The notes: a model not told the origin generated them from the sequence alone. Positions 51,825 to 59,839 are shown, counted from the first letter of the stretch. The stretch is DNA of 64,000 nt from an uncultured Eubacteriales bacterium (GCA_934447715.1 CAKSER010000002.1:48284-112283), one strand, 5' to 3'. Numbers and translations: made by a program.

Positions 51825-53264
51825 TCAGGTTCTTCTCCTTAAATGGATGTGGGAAAGTTTTTCGTACTGCTCAAAATCAACCGATTTGAGTATCTCCTCA
51901 AGCTCTCCGTCTCCCATTACGGTGTTTCTGCCCTCCTCATAAAGACGGTCGACAACCTCCTTGATCTTGGCAACAAATTCGTCCTTTTTTGAAACCTGCT
52001 GATCTCCCGTCAGCCTGAAATAGCCGTTTACCCAGAATGCAATTCCGGCAAGGCCGCTTCTCTGGTCAACCGCAACAAGCGTCGGGCGGTTGAGAATTTT
52101 GCCGGTGTCGAATATGTTGTATATTTCCTCGTTCTTGATAAGCCCGTCAGCGTGAATACCTGCTCTTGTGACATTGAAGTTGCGTCCGACAAACGGTGTT
52201 CGTTCGGGGATTTCATAGCCGATTTCCTGCTCGAAATAGTTTGCAATGTCGGTAATAACAGAAAGGTCCATTCCGTCTGTTGTTCCTCTTAACGAAGCAT
52301 ATTCGATCGCCATAGCCTCGAGCGGACAGTTGCCTGTTCTTTCGCCTATGCCGAGCAGAGAGCAGTTGACCGCCGAGCAGCCGTAAAGCCATGCGGTTGA
52401 CGCATTTGTAACGACCTTGTAGAAATCGTCATGTCCGTGCCACTCAAGCATCGAGCTCGGGATCTGGGCGTAGTGCTGAAGACCGTATATAATCCCGGGA
52501 ACGCTTCTCGGAAGCGCGGCACCCGGATATGTTACACCGAAGCCCATTGTGTCGCAGGCTCTGATCTTGATCGGCACACCGGATTCGATGCTAAGCTTAT
52601 GAAGCTCCTCTGCAAACGGAACAACAAAGCCGTAGAAGTCCGCTCTTGTAATATCCTCAAAGTGGCATCTCGGGCGGATTCCCTTGTCAAGAACGCTCTT
52701 TACAATTCCGAGGTATTTGTCGAGTGCCTTTGCTCTTGTAAGTCCCATCTTATTGTAGATGTGATAGTCCGAGCAGGAGACAAGCACTCCTGTCTCCTTC
52801 AGTCCGAGATTTTTTACAAGCTCAAAGTCCTTTTCGTTTGCGCGTATCCAGCTTGTGATCTCCGGGAACTCAAAGCCGAGATCCATGCAGCGCTTTACTG
52901 CCTCTCTGTCCTTTTCGGTATATACGAAAAACTCGCTCTGGCGTATAATTCCCTTCGGTCCGCCGAGTTTGTGCAAAAGGGTGAAGAGGTCTACAATCTG
53001 CTTTACCGTAAACGGAGATGTTGACTGCTGTCCGTCGCGAAAGGTTGTGTCGGTAATCCAGATTTCGTCCGGCATATTAAGCGGAACAAAGCGGTGGTTG
53101 AACGACACCTTCGGGATCTGCTCGTAATTGAAAAGCTGTCTGTATAAATTCGGAGTTTCTCTTTCCTGAAGCTGATATTTGTACGCAGCCTGCTCAATCA
53201 GGTTGGTCGCTTCTGAAAAATTGACTTCGGCATTTTCGTAAATATTGTTGTTTTCCTTTGACAT
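51825..53264 (-). CDS. Isopropylmalate/homocitrate/Re-citrate synthase family enzyme
   Basis: The 479-residue protein is a DRE-TIM metallolyase: DTTFRDGQQS (the DxRxGxQ site), RCHFEDITRAD, IRACDTMGFGVTYPGA, the HxH metal site in LEWHGHDDF, and GIGERTGNCPLE. No C-terminal leucine-binding regulatory domain like that of LeuA is present; instead a helical C-terminus follows. It therefore condenses acetyl-CoA with a 2-oxoacid, but isopropylmalate, homocitrate and Re-citrate synthase activities cannot be told apart from sequence here. The ATG at 53264 has AAGG close upstream; the open frame begins at 53312. Confidence 0.85.
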   Translation of the reverse strand: MSKENNNIYENAEVNFSEATNLIEQAAYKYQLQERETPNLYRQLFNYEQIPKVSFNHRFVPLNMPDEIWITDTTFRDGQQSTSPFTVKQIVDLFTLLHKLGGPKGIIRQSEFFVYTEKDREAVKRCMDLGFEFPEITSWIRANEKDFELVKNLGLKETGVLVSCSDYHIYNKMGLTRAKALDKYLGIVKSVLDKGIRPRCHFEDITRADFYGFVVPFAEELHKLSIESGVPIKIRACDTMGFGVTYPGAALPRSVPGIIYGLQHYAQIPSSMLEWHGHDDFYKVVTNASTAWLYGCSAVNCSLLGIGERTGNCPLEAMAIEYASLRGTTDGMDLSVITDIANYFEQEIGYEIPERTPFVGRNFNVTRAGIHADGLIKNEEIYNIFDTGKILNRPTLVAVDQRSGLAGIAFWVNGYFRLTGDQQVSKKDEFVAKIKEVVDRLYEEGRNTVMGDGELEEILKSVDFEQYEKLSHIHLRRRT

Positions 53265-53317
53265 GATAACCTTCTCATTCTTCGAAAATCGTATGCAAAA
53301 ATCCTGTTGCAATAATC

Positions 53318-53346
53318 AGTTTACCACACTTTTGAAATTTTTGCAA
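53318..53346 (-). promoter_or_regulatory. Predicted sigma-A promoter for the synthase gene
   Basis: TTGCAA (53341-53346) and TAAACT (53318-53323) on the minus strand, 17 nt apart. Confidence 0.65.
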
Positions 53347-53363
53347 CCACTTTCTTGCAAAAA
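53338..53363. promoter_or_regulatory. Inverted repeat over the -35 box of the synthase promoter
   Basis: TTTTTGCAA (53338-53346) and TTGCAAAAA (53355-53363) are perfect 9-bp arms with an 8-nt spacer. One arm contains the -35 hexamer. It may bind a regulator. Confidence 0.5.
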
Positions 53364-53368
53364 CACGC

Positions 53369-54301
53369 CTATTTTTCTGATTTTTGCAGTTTTTTTGAAT
53401 TAAATTGAATTTTGACTTGCGCAAAAACTATTGCAATCGCAATAAACACACAGCCGATAATCTCTTTTCCGCTCATTTTTTCGTTAAGAATCAGCCAGCC
53501 GGAAACAGCCGCAAATACCGATTCAAGGCTCATAATGAGCGAAGCCGGAGAGGGTTCAAGATACCTCTGACCGAACATCTGGAAGGTATAGGCAATTCCG
53601 TTCGAACAGATTCCGAGGTACAGAACCTGAAAGGCGGTATCCATAATAATCTCCGCCGTGGGCTTTTCGATTACAAGCATCGGAATCAGGGCTAAAAGAC
53701 CGGAGAAGAAGAACTGAATGCAGGAAAGCAACACACAGTTGCATCTTGATGCATACCTGTCTATTACTATAATATGAATCGAGAAGCAGATTGCGCAAAG
53801 CAGTGTCATAAGATCCCCGATCTGAAGGCTTACCTCGCCGTTTATGCAAAGCAGATACATTCCGAACGCCGCGACAGCAACGCAGATCCAGTTTTTTGCA
53901 GACAGCTTTTTCTTGAAGAGCACGCCGATAACCGGAGTTATAACGATATACAGCGCGGTTATAAAAGCCGATTTGCCTGCCGTTGTTCCGAGCCACATTC
54001 CGTACTGCTGAAACAGGCTTGCTCCGAGATATGCAATACCGCAGAGCATTCCGGTAAATATAAGCTTCCACCCCTTGATCTGCTCGGTTGAACCTTCGTT
54101 TCCGCTTTCTTCGCGTCCGTGCGACATTCTGCCGTAAACCAGCGCAATCGGCAAAAGCACAACCGCTCCGACAAGCGACCGCAGGCACATGAACGTGATC
54201 GGTCCCATTGTATCCATTCCGCTTTTCTGTGCAACAAAAGATGTACCCCACAGAAGCGCGGTTATCATTAAAAATAAAGTTCCTTTAATTTTGTTTTTCA
54301 C
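53369..54301 (-). CDS. DMT-superfamily (EamA) transporter
   Basis: The protein has ten transmembrane helices in two EamA halves: ALLWGTSFVAQKSGM and FMCLRSLVGAVVLLP in the first, and CSNGIAYTFQMFGQRYLEPSPASLIMSLESVFAAVSGW (in pieces) in the second. It exports or imports an unknown small metabolite. The GTG at 54301 is the best start: AAGGTGG is 8 nt upstream and the first helix follows. The frame is open to 54400 with no ribosome site. Confidence 0.88.
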   Translation of the reverse strand: MKNKIKGTLFLMITALLWGTSFVAQKSGMDTMGPITFMCLRSLVGAVVLLPIALVYGRMSHGREESGNEGSTEQIKGWKLIFTGMLCGIAYLGASLFQQYGMWLGTTAGKSAFITALYIVITPVIGVLFKKKLSAKNWICVAVAAFGMYLLCINGEVSLQIGDLMTLLCAICFSIHIIVIDRYASRCNCVLLSCIQFFFSGLLALIPMLVIEKPTAEIIMDTAFQVLYLGICSNGIAYTFQMFGQRYLEPSPASLIMSLESVFAAVSGWLILNEKMSGKEIIGCVFIAIAIVFAQVKIQFNSKKLQKSEK

Positions 54302-54335
54302 CTTAATCGCCACCTTGCCGTAAAAAAAGAAAATG

Positions 54336-55166
54336 TCAGATTGCAACCGGAATCTTTGAAGAAAGCTTGCTTGCCTTGTAGTCGACAAGCATAAAATCAT
54401 CGACCGTAAACTTGTAGAAATCCTTTATATCCGGATTCATTACGAATTTCGGAGCCTCATACTGCACATTTGAGATGACCTCCTTTACAAGCGGAACATG
54501 CTTGTCATAGATGTGCGCATCCGCAATAACATGGACAAGCTCTCCGACCTCAAGTCCGGAAACCTGCGCGAACATATGTACAAGAACTGCATACTGGCAC
54601 ACATTCCAGTTGTTTGCAACCAGCATGTCGTTTGACCTCTGATTAAGAATCGCATTGAGCCTTCCGTCTGCCGTATTAAAGGTCATGCTGTATGCGCACG
54701 GATAAAGATTCATCTCGTGAAGGTCGGCAAAGTTGTATATATTCGTCATAATCCTTCGGCTTGACGGATTGTTTTTAAGGTCGTAAAGCACGCGGTCGAC
54801 CTGGTCAAACTCGCCCTCGCTGTAGATATGCTTGACACCGAGCTGATATCCGTAAGCCTTCCCGATTGTTCCGTCCTCCCCCATCCAGGAATCCCAGATA
54901 TGAGAGCTTAAATCCGAAACCCGGTTCGACTTTTTCTGCCATATCCAGAGCAGCTCGTCAATACAGGATTTAAAGCCTGTCTTTCTGACCGTAAGAATCG
55001 GGAACTCCTTTGAAAGATCATATCTGTTGACAATACCGAATTTCCTTACGGTATGTGCCGGCTCGCCGTCCTCCCAGTGCGGTCTGACCTTCTGATCGGT
55101 ATCCCATCTTCCGTTTTCAAGAATATCGGTGCAGTTCTCAACAAAAATTTTATCGGCAATACTCAT
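54336..55166 (-). CDS. thyA: Thymidylate synthase
   Basis: ThyA methylates dUMP with methylene-THF. The 276-residue protein has the catalytic cysteine in LYPCAYSM (C157), the phosphate-binding arginines in NPSSRRIM, QRSNDMLVANNWNVCQYAVL and ADAHIYDKH. The sequence after the cysteine (AYSMTF instead of the common HTLFQF) and the NNWNVCQY segment mark a divergent subfamily seen in some Firmicutes. No dihydrofolate reductase gene is next to it. Confidence 0.94.
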   Translation of the reverse strand: MSIADKIFVENCTDILENGRWDTDQKVRPHWEDGEPAHTVRKFGIVNRYDLSKEFPILTVRKTGFKSCIDELLWIWQKKSNRVSDLSSHIWDSWMGEDGTIGKAYGYQLGVKHIYSEGEFDQVDRVLYDLKNNPSSRRIMTNIYNFADLHEMNLYPCAYSMTFNTADGRLNAILNQRSNDMLVANNWNVCQYAVLVHMFAQVSGLEVGELVHVIADAHIYDKHVPLVKEVISNVQYEAPKFVMNPDIKDFYKFTVDDFMLVDYKASKLSSKIPVAI

Positions 55167-55249
55167 CTCTTTACTCCTTTATGCTTCTGGGTTTTGTTAT
55201 CTTTAATTTTGATTAATTTTCGATTTTGGACTTTGACAAAGAACCCGGA

Positions 55250-56218
55250 TCATTCTTCTGCTTTATCCTCTGTAACCGCGTCATAAATTACGCTCTTTCC
55301 GACGCCCCTGTCCTTTGCTGCCGCCTTCATTGCATCCATGCGCTTAAGACCGAGCTTTTCTTCATAATACGCAACATGCTCCGGAATTGTCATCGCGTCC
55401 CAGAAATGAGCCTCTTTCCCGGATGAGCCCTCTGTCACGATCACAAACTCTCCTCTCGGCTGCCTTTCGGAAAACAGTTTGACCGCATCGTCAAGCGTTG
55501 TGCGTATCTTTTCCTCGTTCAGCTTGGTAAGCTCGCGTAAAAGGCACACCCTCCTGCCGCCTCCAAACACCTCTGCCATAAGCATAAGAGTGTCGGTAAG
55601 CCTGTGGGGAGCCTCGTAGAAGATCATCGTTCTCTTTTCGTTTTTCAGAGCCTCAAGCTTTTCTCTGCACTCGTTTTTCGTTCCCTTAAGAAATCCCTCG
55701 AATGCAAATTCCAAGGTCGAAAAGCCGGATACGGTAAGCGCAGTCACCGCAGCGCATGCGCCCGGAACAGGAACAACATCAATTTCGTTTTCAATACAGA
55801 GACGTACAATATCCTCTCCCGGATCGCTGATTGCCGGCGTTCCGGCATCCGTCACAAGGGCGCACGACTCGCCCTCCTTCAGCCTGCGTACAATCGTCTG
55901 CCCCGCTTTTCTCTTGTTGTGCTCCTGATATGTAATAATCGAGCCGGCAAGCTTAAAGCATTTTAAAAGCTTCCCTGTCACCCTCGTGTCCTCGGCAGCA
56001 ATAAAATCGACTCCCTTAAGAACCTTGAGCGCTCTGAAGGTCATATCCTCCAGATTGCCGATCGGGGTCGAAACAAGATACAGCTTGCCCTTTTCAACCC
56101 TGTTTTTTTCGGTGTCAAAGGAAATTCCGCATTCCTCAAAAAAACTATTATTTTCAGTATCTATCTTATTTTCAGCATCCATCTTATTTTCAGCATCCAT
56201 CTTATTTTCCGTATCCAT
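55250..56218 (-). CDS. rsmI: 16S rRNA (cytidine-1402-2'-O)-methyltransferase RsmI with repeat-extended N-terminus
   Basis: RsmI methylates the ribose of C1402 in the decoding centre. The core reads LYLVSTPIGNLEDMTFRALKVL, AAEDTRVTGKLLKCF, VTDAGTPAISDPGEDIV and FYEAPHRL, as in the tetrapyrrole-methylase fold. About 45 residues precede it, including four tandem copies of a six-residue unit (MDTENK, MDAENK, MDAENK, IDTENN). Most relatives start directly at the LYLVSTPIGNL block. The ATG at 56218 follows GGTGA; in-frame ATGs in later repeat copies are possible starts. It overlaps the end of trmN6. Confidence 0.93.
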   Translation of the reverse strand: MDTENKMDAENKMDAENKIDTENNSFFEECGISFDTEKNRVEKGKLYLVSTPIGNLEDMTFRALKVLKGVDFIAAEDTRVTGKLLKCFKLAGSIITYQEHNKRKAGQTIVRRLKEGESCALVTDAGTPAISDPGEDIVRLCIENEIDVVPVPGACAAVTALTVSGFSTLEFAFEGFLKGTKNECREKLEALKNEKRTMIFYEAPHRLTDTLMLMAEVFGGGRRVCLLRELTKLNEEKIRTTLDDAVKLFSERQPRGEFVIVTEGSSGKEAHFWDAMTIPEHVAYYEEKLGLKRMDAMKAAAKDRGVGKSVIYDAVTEDKAEE

Positions 56219-56219
56219 C
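56148..56219 (-). repeat. Four 18-bp tandem repeats at the trmN6/rsmI overlap
   Basis: On the minus strand the units are GATGGATACGGAAAATAA, GATGGATGCTGAAAATAA (twice) and GATAGATACTGAAAATAA. The first copy is at the same time the last six codons of trmN6 including its stop. All four are in frame in rsmI. Confidence 0.9.
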
Positions 56220-56966
56220 GTTAAAATCACCGTTTTCGTAAATATATTTCATATCGTCCGACATTTTTCCTCCCTCGGATTCGATTATAAGCGGCTTCGT
56301 CAGCGTGAGCTGCACGCCTGCCCCCTTCATTCCCTCAACAAGCAGAAGCGACGGCCTGTGGAACGGCGTCTGCAAAACAAAGGTCATCCGCTTCGGCTCA
56401 ATTTTAAACTCTCTCATAGAAGAAAGCAGATCTATCATCCGATCAGGCCTGTATACGCAATAAAAGCTCCCACCGAACCGCAGCATCCTTGAAGCAGCTG
56501 CAACAAAATCCCGGATATCGCCGAGCACCTCGTGACGTGCGATGTTCTTTCCACAGTCTCCGTTCGGTCTTCCGCTCTCGGCTTTCATGTACGGAGGATT
56601 CGAAAAAACCAGATCGTATTCGCATCCTATATCTCTTGCATTAATATCTCTTACATCCTTAAGAACCGGAAAAACGCTGTCGCATAGCCCGTTCAATTCG
56701 GCATTTCTTTTACATATCGAAAAGTAATCCGGCTGAACCTCAAAGGCGTCGATTTTCTTTAGCTTTTTCCTTGTCGCAAGAAGCAGAGAGATAATTCCGC
56801 TTCCGGCACCGAGCTCTGCGGCAGCAGCCTTAGGGCTGCGTCTTATATATCCGGCAAGAAGAAGCGCATCGGTCCCGAAGGTAAGGCCTTTCGGATTTTG
56901 TATCAGCGAAATGTTGTCGTTTACCTCGGTAACCGTTTCGCCCTCACATAAACGGATATCCTCCAT
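56202..56966 (-). CDS. trmN6: tRNA1(Val) adenine-N6-methyltransferase-like protein (TrmN6 family)
   Basis: The protein of about 254 residues is a SAM-dependent N6-adenine methyltransferase: GTDALLLAGYI, the SAM loop AELGAGSGIISLLLA, and the catalytic NPPY in VFSNPPYMK, followed by ARHE. This matches YfiC/TrmN6, which modifies A37 of tRNA-Val. ATG at 56966 has GGAGG 7 nt upstream. It is cotranscribed with and overlaps rsmI, another RNA methyltransferase. Confidence 0.9.
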   Translation of the reverse strand: MEDIRLCEGETVTEVNDNISLIQNPKGLTFGTDALLLAGYIRRSPKAAAAELGAGSGIISLLLATRKKLKKIDAFEVQPDYFSICKRNAELNGLCDSVFPVLKDVRDINARDIGCEYDLVFSNPPYMKAESGRPNGDCGKNIARHEVLGDIRDFVAAASRMLRFGGSFYCVYRPDRMIDLLSSMREFKIEPKRMTFVLQTPFHRPSLLLVEGMKGAGVQLTLTKPLIIESEGGKMSDDMKYIYENGDFNDGYGK

Positions 56967-57007
56967 CGGTTTTCCTCCAAAAGCTTCATTTTTCGTCACT
57001 TGCATTA

Positions 57008-57037
57008 AGTATAACACAGATTACACCGCCTTTGCAA
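57008..57037 (-). promoter_or_regulatory. Predicted sigma-A promoter for trmN6-rsmI
   Basis: TTGCAA (57032-57037) and TATACT (57008-57013) on the minus strand, 18 nt apart. It is divergent from the prfB promoter 20 nt away. Confidence 0.65.
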
Positions 57038-57056
57038 ACAAAATCCGGAAAAACTG

Positions 57057-57084
57057 TTTACAAAACAAAAAAATCTGATATAAT
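57057..57084 (+). promoter_or_regulatory. Predicted sigma-A promoter for prfB
   Basis: TTTACA (57057-57062) and TATAAT (57079-57084), 16 nt apart. The leader to prfB is about 125 nt. Confidence 0.7.
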
Positions 57085-57130
57085 ATAATGTGAAAAGGAT
57101 TAAAAACATATGATCCCGGAGGAATGGAAG

Positions 57131-57145
57131 ATGCAGCACAGCTGA
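57131..57145 (+). CDS. Possible four-codon leader minigene ending in UGA
   Basis: ATG CAG CAC AGC TGA begins 8 nt after a perfect GGAGG (57118-57122) in the prfB leader. An alternative ATG at 57124 opens a 36-codon frame that ends in TGA at 57232-57234, overlapping the prfB start, but it is too close to GGAGG. The first codons lie in a 7-bp stem (57132-57138 with 57160-57166). Whether it is translated is unknown. Confidence 0.3.
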   Translation: MQHS

Positions 57146-57217
57146 TACAGAATATATTTTGCTGCACAATAAGGAAAATATATAAGATTAGAAATACATA
57201 CCGACCTTGGAGGCATA

Positions 57218-58327
57218 ATGATAATACAGCTTGATGAAGCAAAGCGCACACTTACGGGGCTTAAGAGCACCGTAAAGGATCTCGGAAGCGCGCTTCGCGT
57301 AGATGAACTTAAAAAACAGGTAGACGAGCTTGAAAAAAGCACACTGGAGGAGAACTTCTGGTCAAGAGAGGATTCCGGAGCAGTTCTCCAGAGTATAAAA
57401 TCAAAGAAAAACAAGCTTGAGGCATATGAGGCTCTCGAAAAGAAGCTTCAGGACACTCTGGAGCTTGTTGAAATCGCAATAGAGGAAAACGACGAGAGCA
57501 TGACAGACGAAATTCTCGGCGATGTTGCGGATATCGAAAATACAGAGTCGAAAATGCGTCTTGAAACGCTTCTTTCCGGCGAATATGACCAGAACAACGC
57601 AATCGTTTCCTTCCATCCCGGAGCAGGCGGAACAGAGGCTCAGGATTGGGCTTCGATGCTCTACCGCATGTATACCATGTGGGCGGAAAAGAAGGGCTTT
57701 AACGTAAAGCTGCTTGACTGGCTCGACGGAGAAGAGGCTGGACTTAAGAGTGCGACAATTCTTGTTCAGGGCGAAAACGCATACGGATATCTGAAGAGCG
57801 AAAACGGCGTTCACCGCCTCGTGCGCGTATCCCCGTTTGACGCATCCGGAAGAAGACATACATCGTTTGCGTCTGTCGAGGTCATGCCGGAATTCAATGA
57901 CGACGGAAAGATCGAGCTCCGCGACGAGGATCTCGAAATAACCGCGCACCGTTCAAGCGGAGCCGGCGGACAGCACATTAATAAGACAGACTCGGCAATA
58001 AGAATCGTCCACATCCCCACCGGAATCGTTGTCGGATGCCAGACAGAAAGAAGCCAGCTGCAAAACAAGGAAACCGCGCTCAAAATGCTCAAATCCAAGC
58101 TTATGGAGATCAAGGAAAGAGAAAAGCTTGACAGAATTGAGGACATTCAGGGCAACAAGACAAATATAGAGTGGGGAAACCAGATCCGTTCGTATGTGTT
58201 CATGCCCTATACACTTGCAAAAGACACAAGAACCGGCTTTGAAATTGCCGATATACGCGCCGTTATGGACGGAGAAATCGATGGATTCATCAACGCATAC
58301 CTGAAAAAGAACGCCGCAGAGGGCTGA
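57218..58327 (+). CDS. prfB: Peptide chain release factor 2 (no programmed frameshift)
   Basis: RF2 ends translation at UGA and UAA. The 369-residue protein is full length in one frame. It has the SPF tripeptide that reads stop codons (VSPFDASGRRHTSF) and GGQ (250-252) in SGAGGQHINKTDSA. In most bacteria prfB has an in-frame UGA after about 25 codons, bypassed by a +1 shift at CTT-TGA. Here the corresponding site reads CTT CGC GTA (codons 26-28), so the autoregulatory frameshift is absent. GGAGG precedes the ATG. Confidence 0.97.
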   Translation: MIIQLDEAKRTLTGLKSTVKDLGSALRVDELKKQVDELEKSTLEENFWSREDSGAVLQSIKSKKNKLEAYEALEKKLQDTLELVEIAIEENDESMTDEILGDVADIENTESKMRLETLLSGEYDQNNAIVSFHPGAGGTEAQDWASMLYRMYTMWAEKKGFNVKLLDWLDGEEAGLKSATILVQGENAYGYLKSENGVHRLVRVSPFDASGRRHTSFASVEVMPEFNDDGKIELRDEDLEITAHRSSGAGGQHINKTDSAIRIVHIPTGIVVGCQTERSQLQNKETALKMLKSKLMEIKEREKLDRIEDIQGNKTNIEWGNQIRSYVFMPYTLAKDTRTGFEIADIRAVMDGEIDGFINAYLKKNAAEG

Positions 58328-58361
58328 TTTTACCGCAAACAAAAAACAAAAGGAGATTATT

Positions 58362-58673
58362 ATGAAGAAGCTGAAAAACCTGATTAAACAGACAAGATTT
58401 TATATTGCAATCTCGCTCATGATCCAGATGGTGTCCAGTATATTTATGGTCATATTTTTCCTTTACAAGAATAAGAAAAACACGGCTGCCGCATTTTCGG
58501 CACTCAGCCTTGCATCCGGAATCGGAAGCCTTATCATGCTTTCCCGTCTTTCAAATGAGCAGCGCGGAAAGAGCCTGCTCGAGACAATCGACGAGCTCTG
58601 CTTCGAATGCCCGGAGGACAGCGACCTTGAAATCCCGGTTGACGAGACCGCATGCGAGGAAGAATTTAACTAA
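58362..58673 (+). CDS. Small hypothetical membrane protein
   Basis: The 103-residue protein has two hydrophobic helices (about 12-34 and 43-62) and an acidic C-terminus (CPEDSDLEIPVDETACEEEFN in pieces). I recognise no family. AAGGAG precedes the ATG. It follows prfB by 34 nt and ends before a strong terminator, so it is probably in the prfB operon. Confidence 0.7.
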   Translation: MKKLKNLIKQTRFYIAISLMIQMVSSIFMVIFFLYKNKKNTAAAFSALSLASGIGSLIMLSRLSNEQRGKSLLETIDELCFECPEDSDLEIPVDETACEEEFN

Positions 58674-58783
58674 GTTAAATCCGGCAAGCGGCAAAGAAAA
58701 GCCGACAGCCGATAGCCGAAAAATCCGGATAGCCGCAGCCTAAAATGGCTGAAGGGCTGAAATAATCAGCACAGCATAAAATT

Positions 58784-58819
58784 GCACCCCAAAGGCAAAG
58801 CCTTTGGGGTGCTTTTTTT
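58784..58819 (+). terminator. Terminator of the prfB unit
   Basis: A 13-bp perfect stem GCACCCCAAAGGC/GCCTTTGGGGTGC (58784-58812) is followed by seven T. Confidence 0.95.
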
Positions 58820-58873
58820 CTTTATATCTTTAAAATCCATTTAAAAGTGTCCGCTTAAGCCGACAATGTCGAT

Positions 58874-58906
58874 TTTATTAAAGCGGCTTCGGCAAGCCTT
58901 AATAAA
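58874..58906. repeat. Inverted repeat near the aldo/keto reductase 3' end
   Basis: TTTATTAA (58874-58881) pairs with TTAATAAA (58899-58906), with an inner GGCTT/AAGCC stem. The 11-nt palindrome CGACAATGTCG lies at 58861-58871. No T-run follows on either strand, so terminator function is doubtful. Confidence 0.4.
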
Positions 58907-58946
58907 GCGAAGCTTAAGTCAGTCTCATTGAATATAAAAGCCTTTA

Positions 58947-59839
58947 TCAGTGCTCAAATTCCTTTGCCACATCCTCAAGCAGACTGCGGATAGGCAGATG
59001 CTGCGGACAGACCTTTTCGCACTTGCCGCATTTAATGCAGTCGGATGCCTTTCTTCCGGGAGAGGTATGTACACCGTAATAGTAGTCCGCATTCCAGTCG
59101 TGATACAGCTGCTTTGAATTCATTGCGGCAAATACGTCCGGAATCGAAATATGCTTCGGACATCCGTCTGTGCAGTAGCGGCAGGAGGTACAGGGAATAA
59201 AATGCTTGCTTTTAAAGATCCTCTGCGCCTGATTTACCGCCTCAAGCTCTTTTTTATTAAGCGGCTTGTTGTGCTTTACACAGACCTCATAGCAGGCGCG
59301 GCTCTGAACGGCAGGATCGTCATAATCCATGTAGTTGAACTGAAGCTGTACCACCTCAATATCCGGATACTCTGTCAGAATCTGCTCCAGAACCTCCGCG
59401 CGGTCGTGGAACGAAATGCCCACATGACGGATTTTCCCTCCTTCTTGAGCGCAAATGCGGTCTCGTATGCGCGGCATTCCTTAAAGTGAGGATAGTTGCC
59501 CTCTCCCTGCGCATGCATCAGATAAAAATCAAAATAGTCCACACCGCAGGCATCAAGCTGCTCCTTAAACAGCGGTCTGATGTCCGCCTCGGTCTTAAAA
59601 AAGCTGTCTGTCAGCTTGTCGGTTATAATATAGCTGTCGCGAGGATAGCGGCTCGTAAGACAGGTCTTGAGCGCCTTTTCGCTTTTGCCCTGTATATAGC
59701 CGTGAGCAGTGTCGAAATAGTTAAAGCCTGCATCAAGAAAGGCATCTATCATGCAGCTTGTCTTTTCGATATCCACTTCGTTATCCTTCATCGGCAGGCG
59801 CATAAAGCCAAATCCGAAATTCTTTTTTATTCTGTCCAT
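58947..59839 (-). pseudogene. Aldo/keto reductase with C-terminal ferredoxin domain, frameshifted and internally deleted
   Basis: The N-terminal part (59839 to about 59435) reads as an aldo/keto reductase: GFGFMRLPM, NYFDTAHGY with the catalytic Tyr, and YFDFYLMHAQG. The frame breaks at the TTTT (AAAA on the coding strand) at 59432-59435. One added A would restore GKIRHVGISFHD, which continues in the frame of 58947-59477. A second lesion follows: VKHNKP joins directly to LNKKELEAV, so the segment that normally holds VMEPVKGG and the end of the barrel (roughly 65-70 residues) is missing. The C-terminal two-cluster ferredoxin motifs (CTSCRYCTDGCPK, CIKCGKCEKVCPQ) are intact. A single sequencing error could explain the first defect but not the second. 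Confidence 0.85.
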
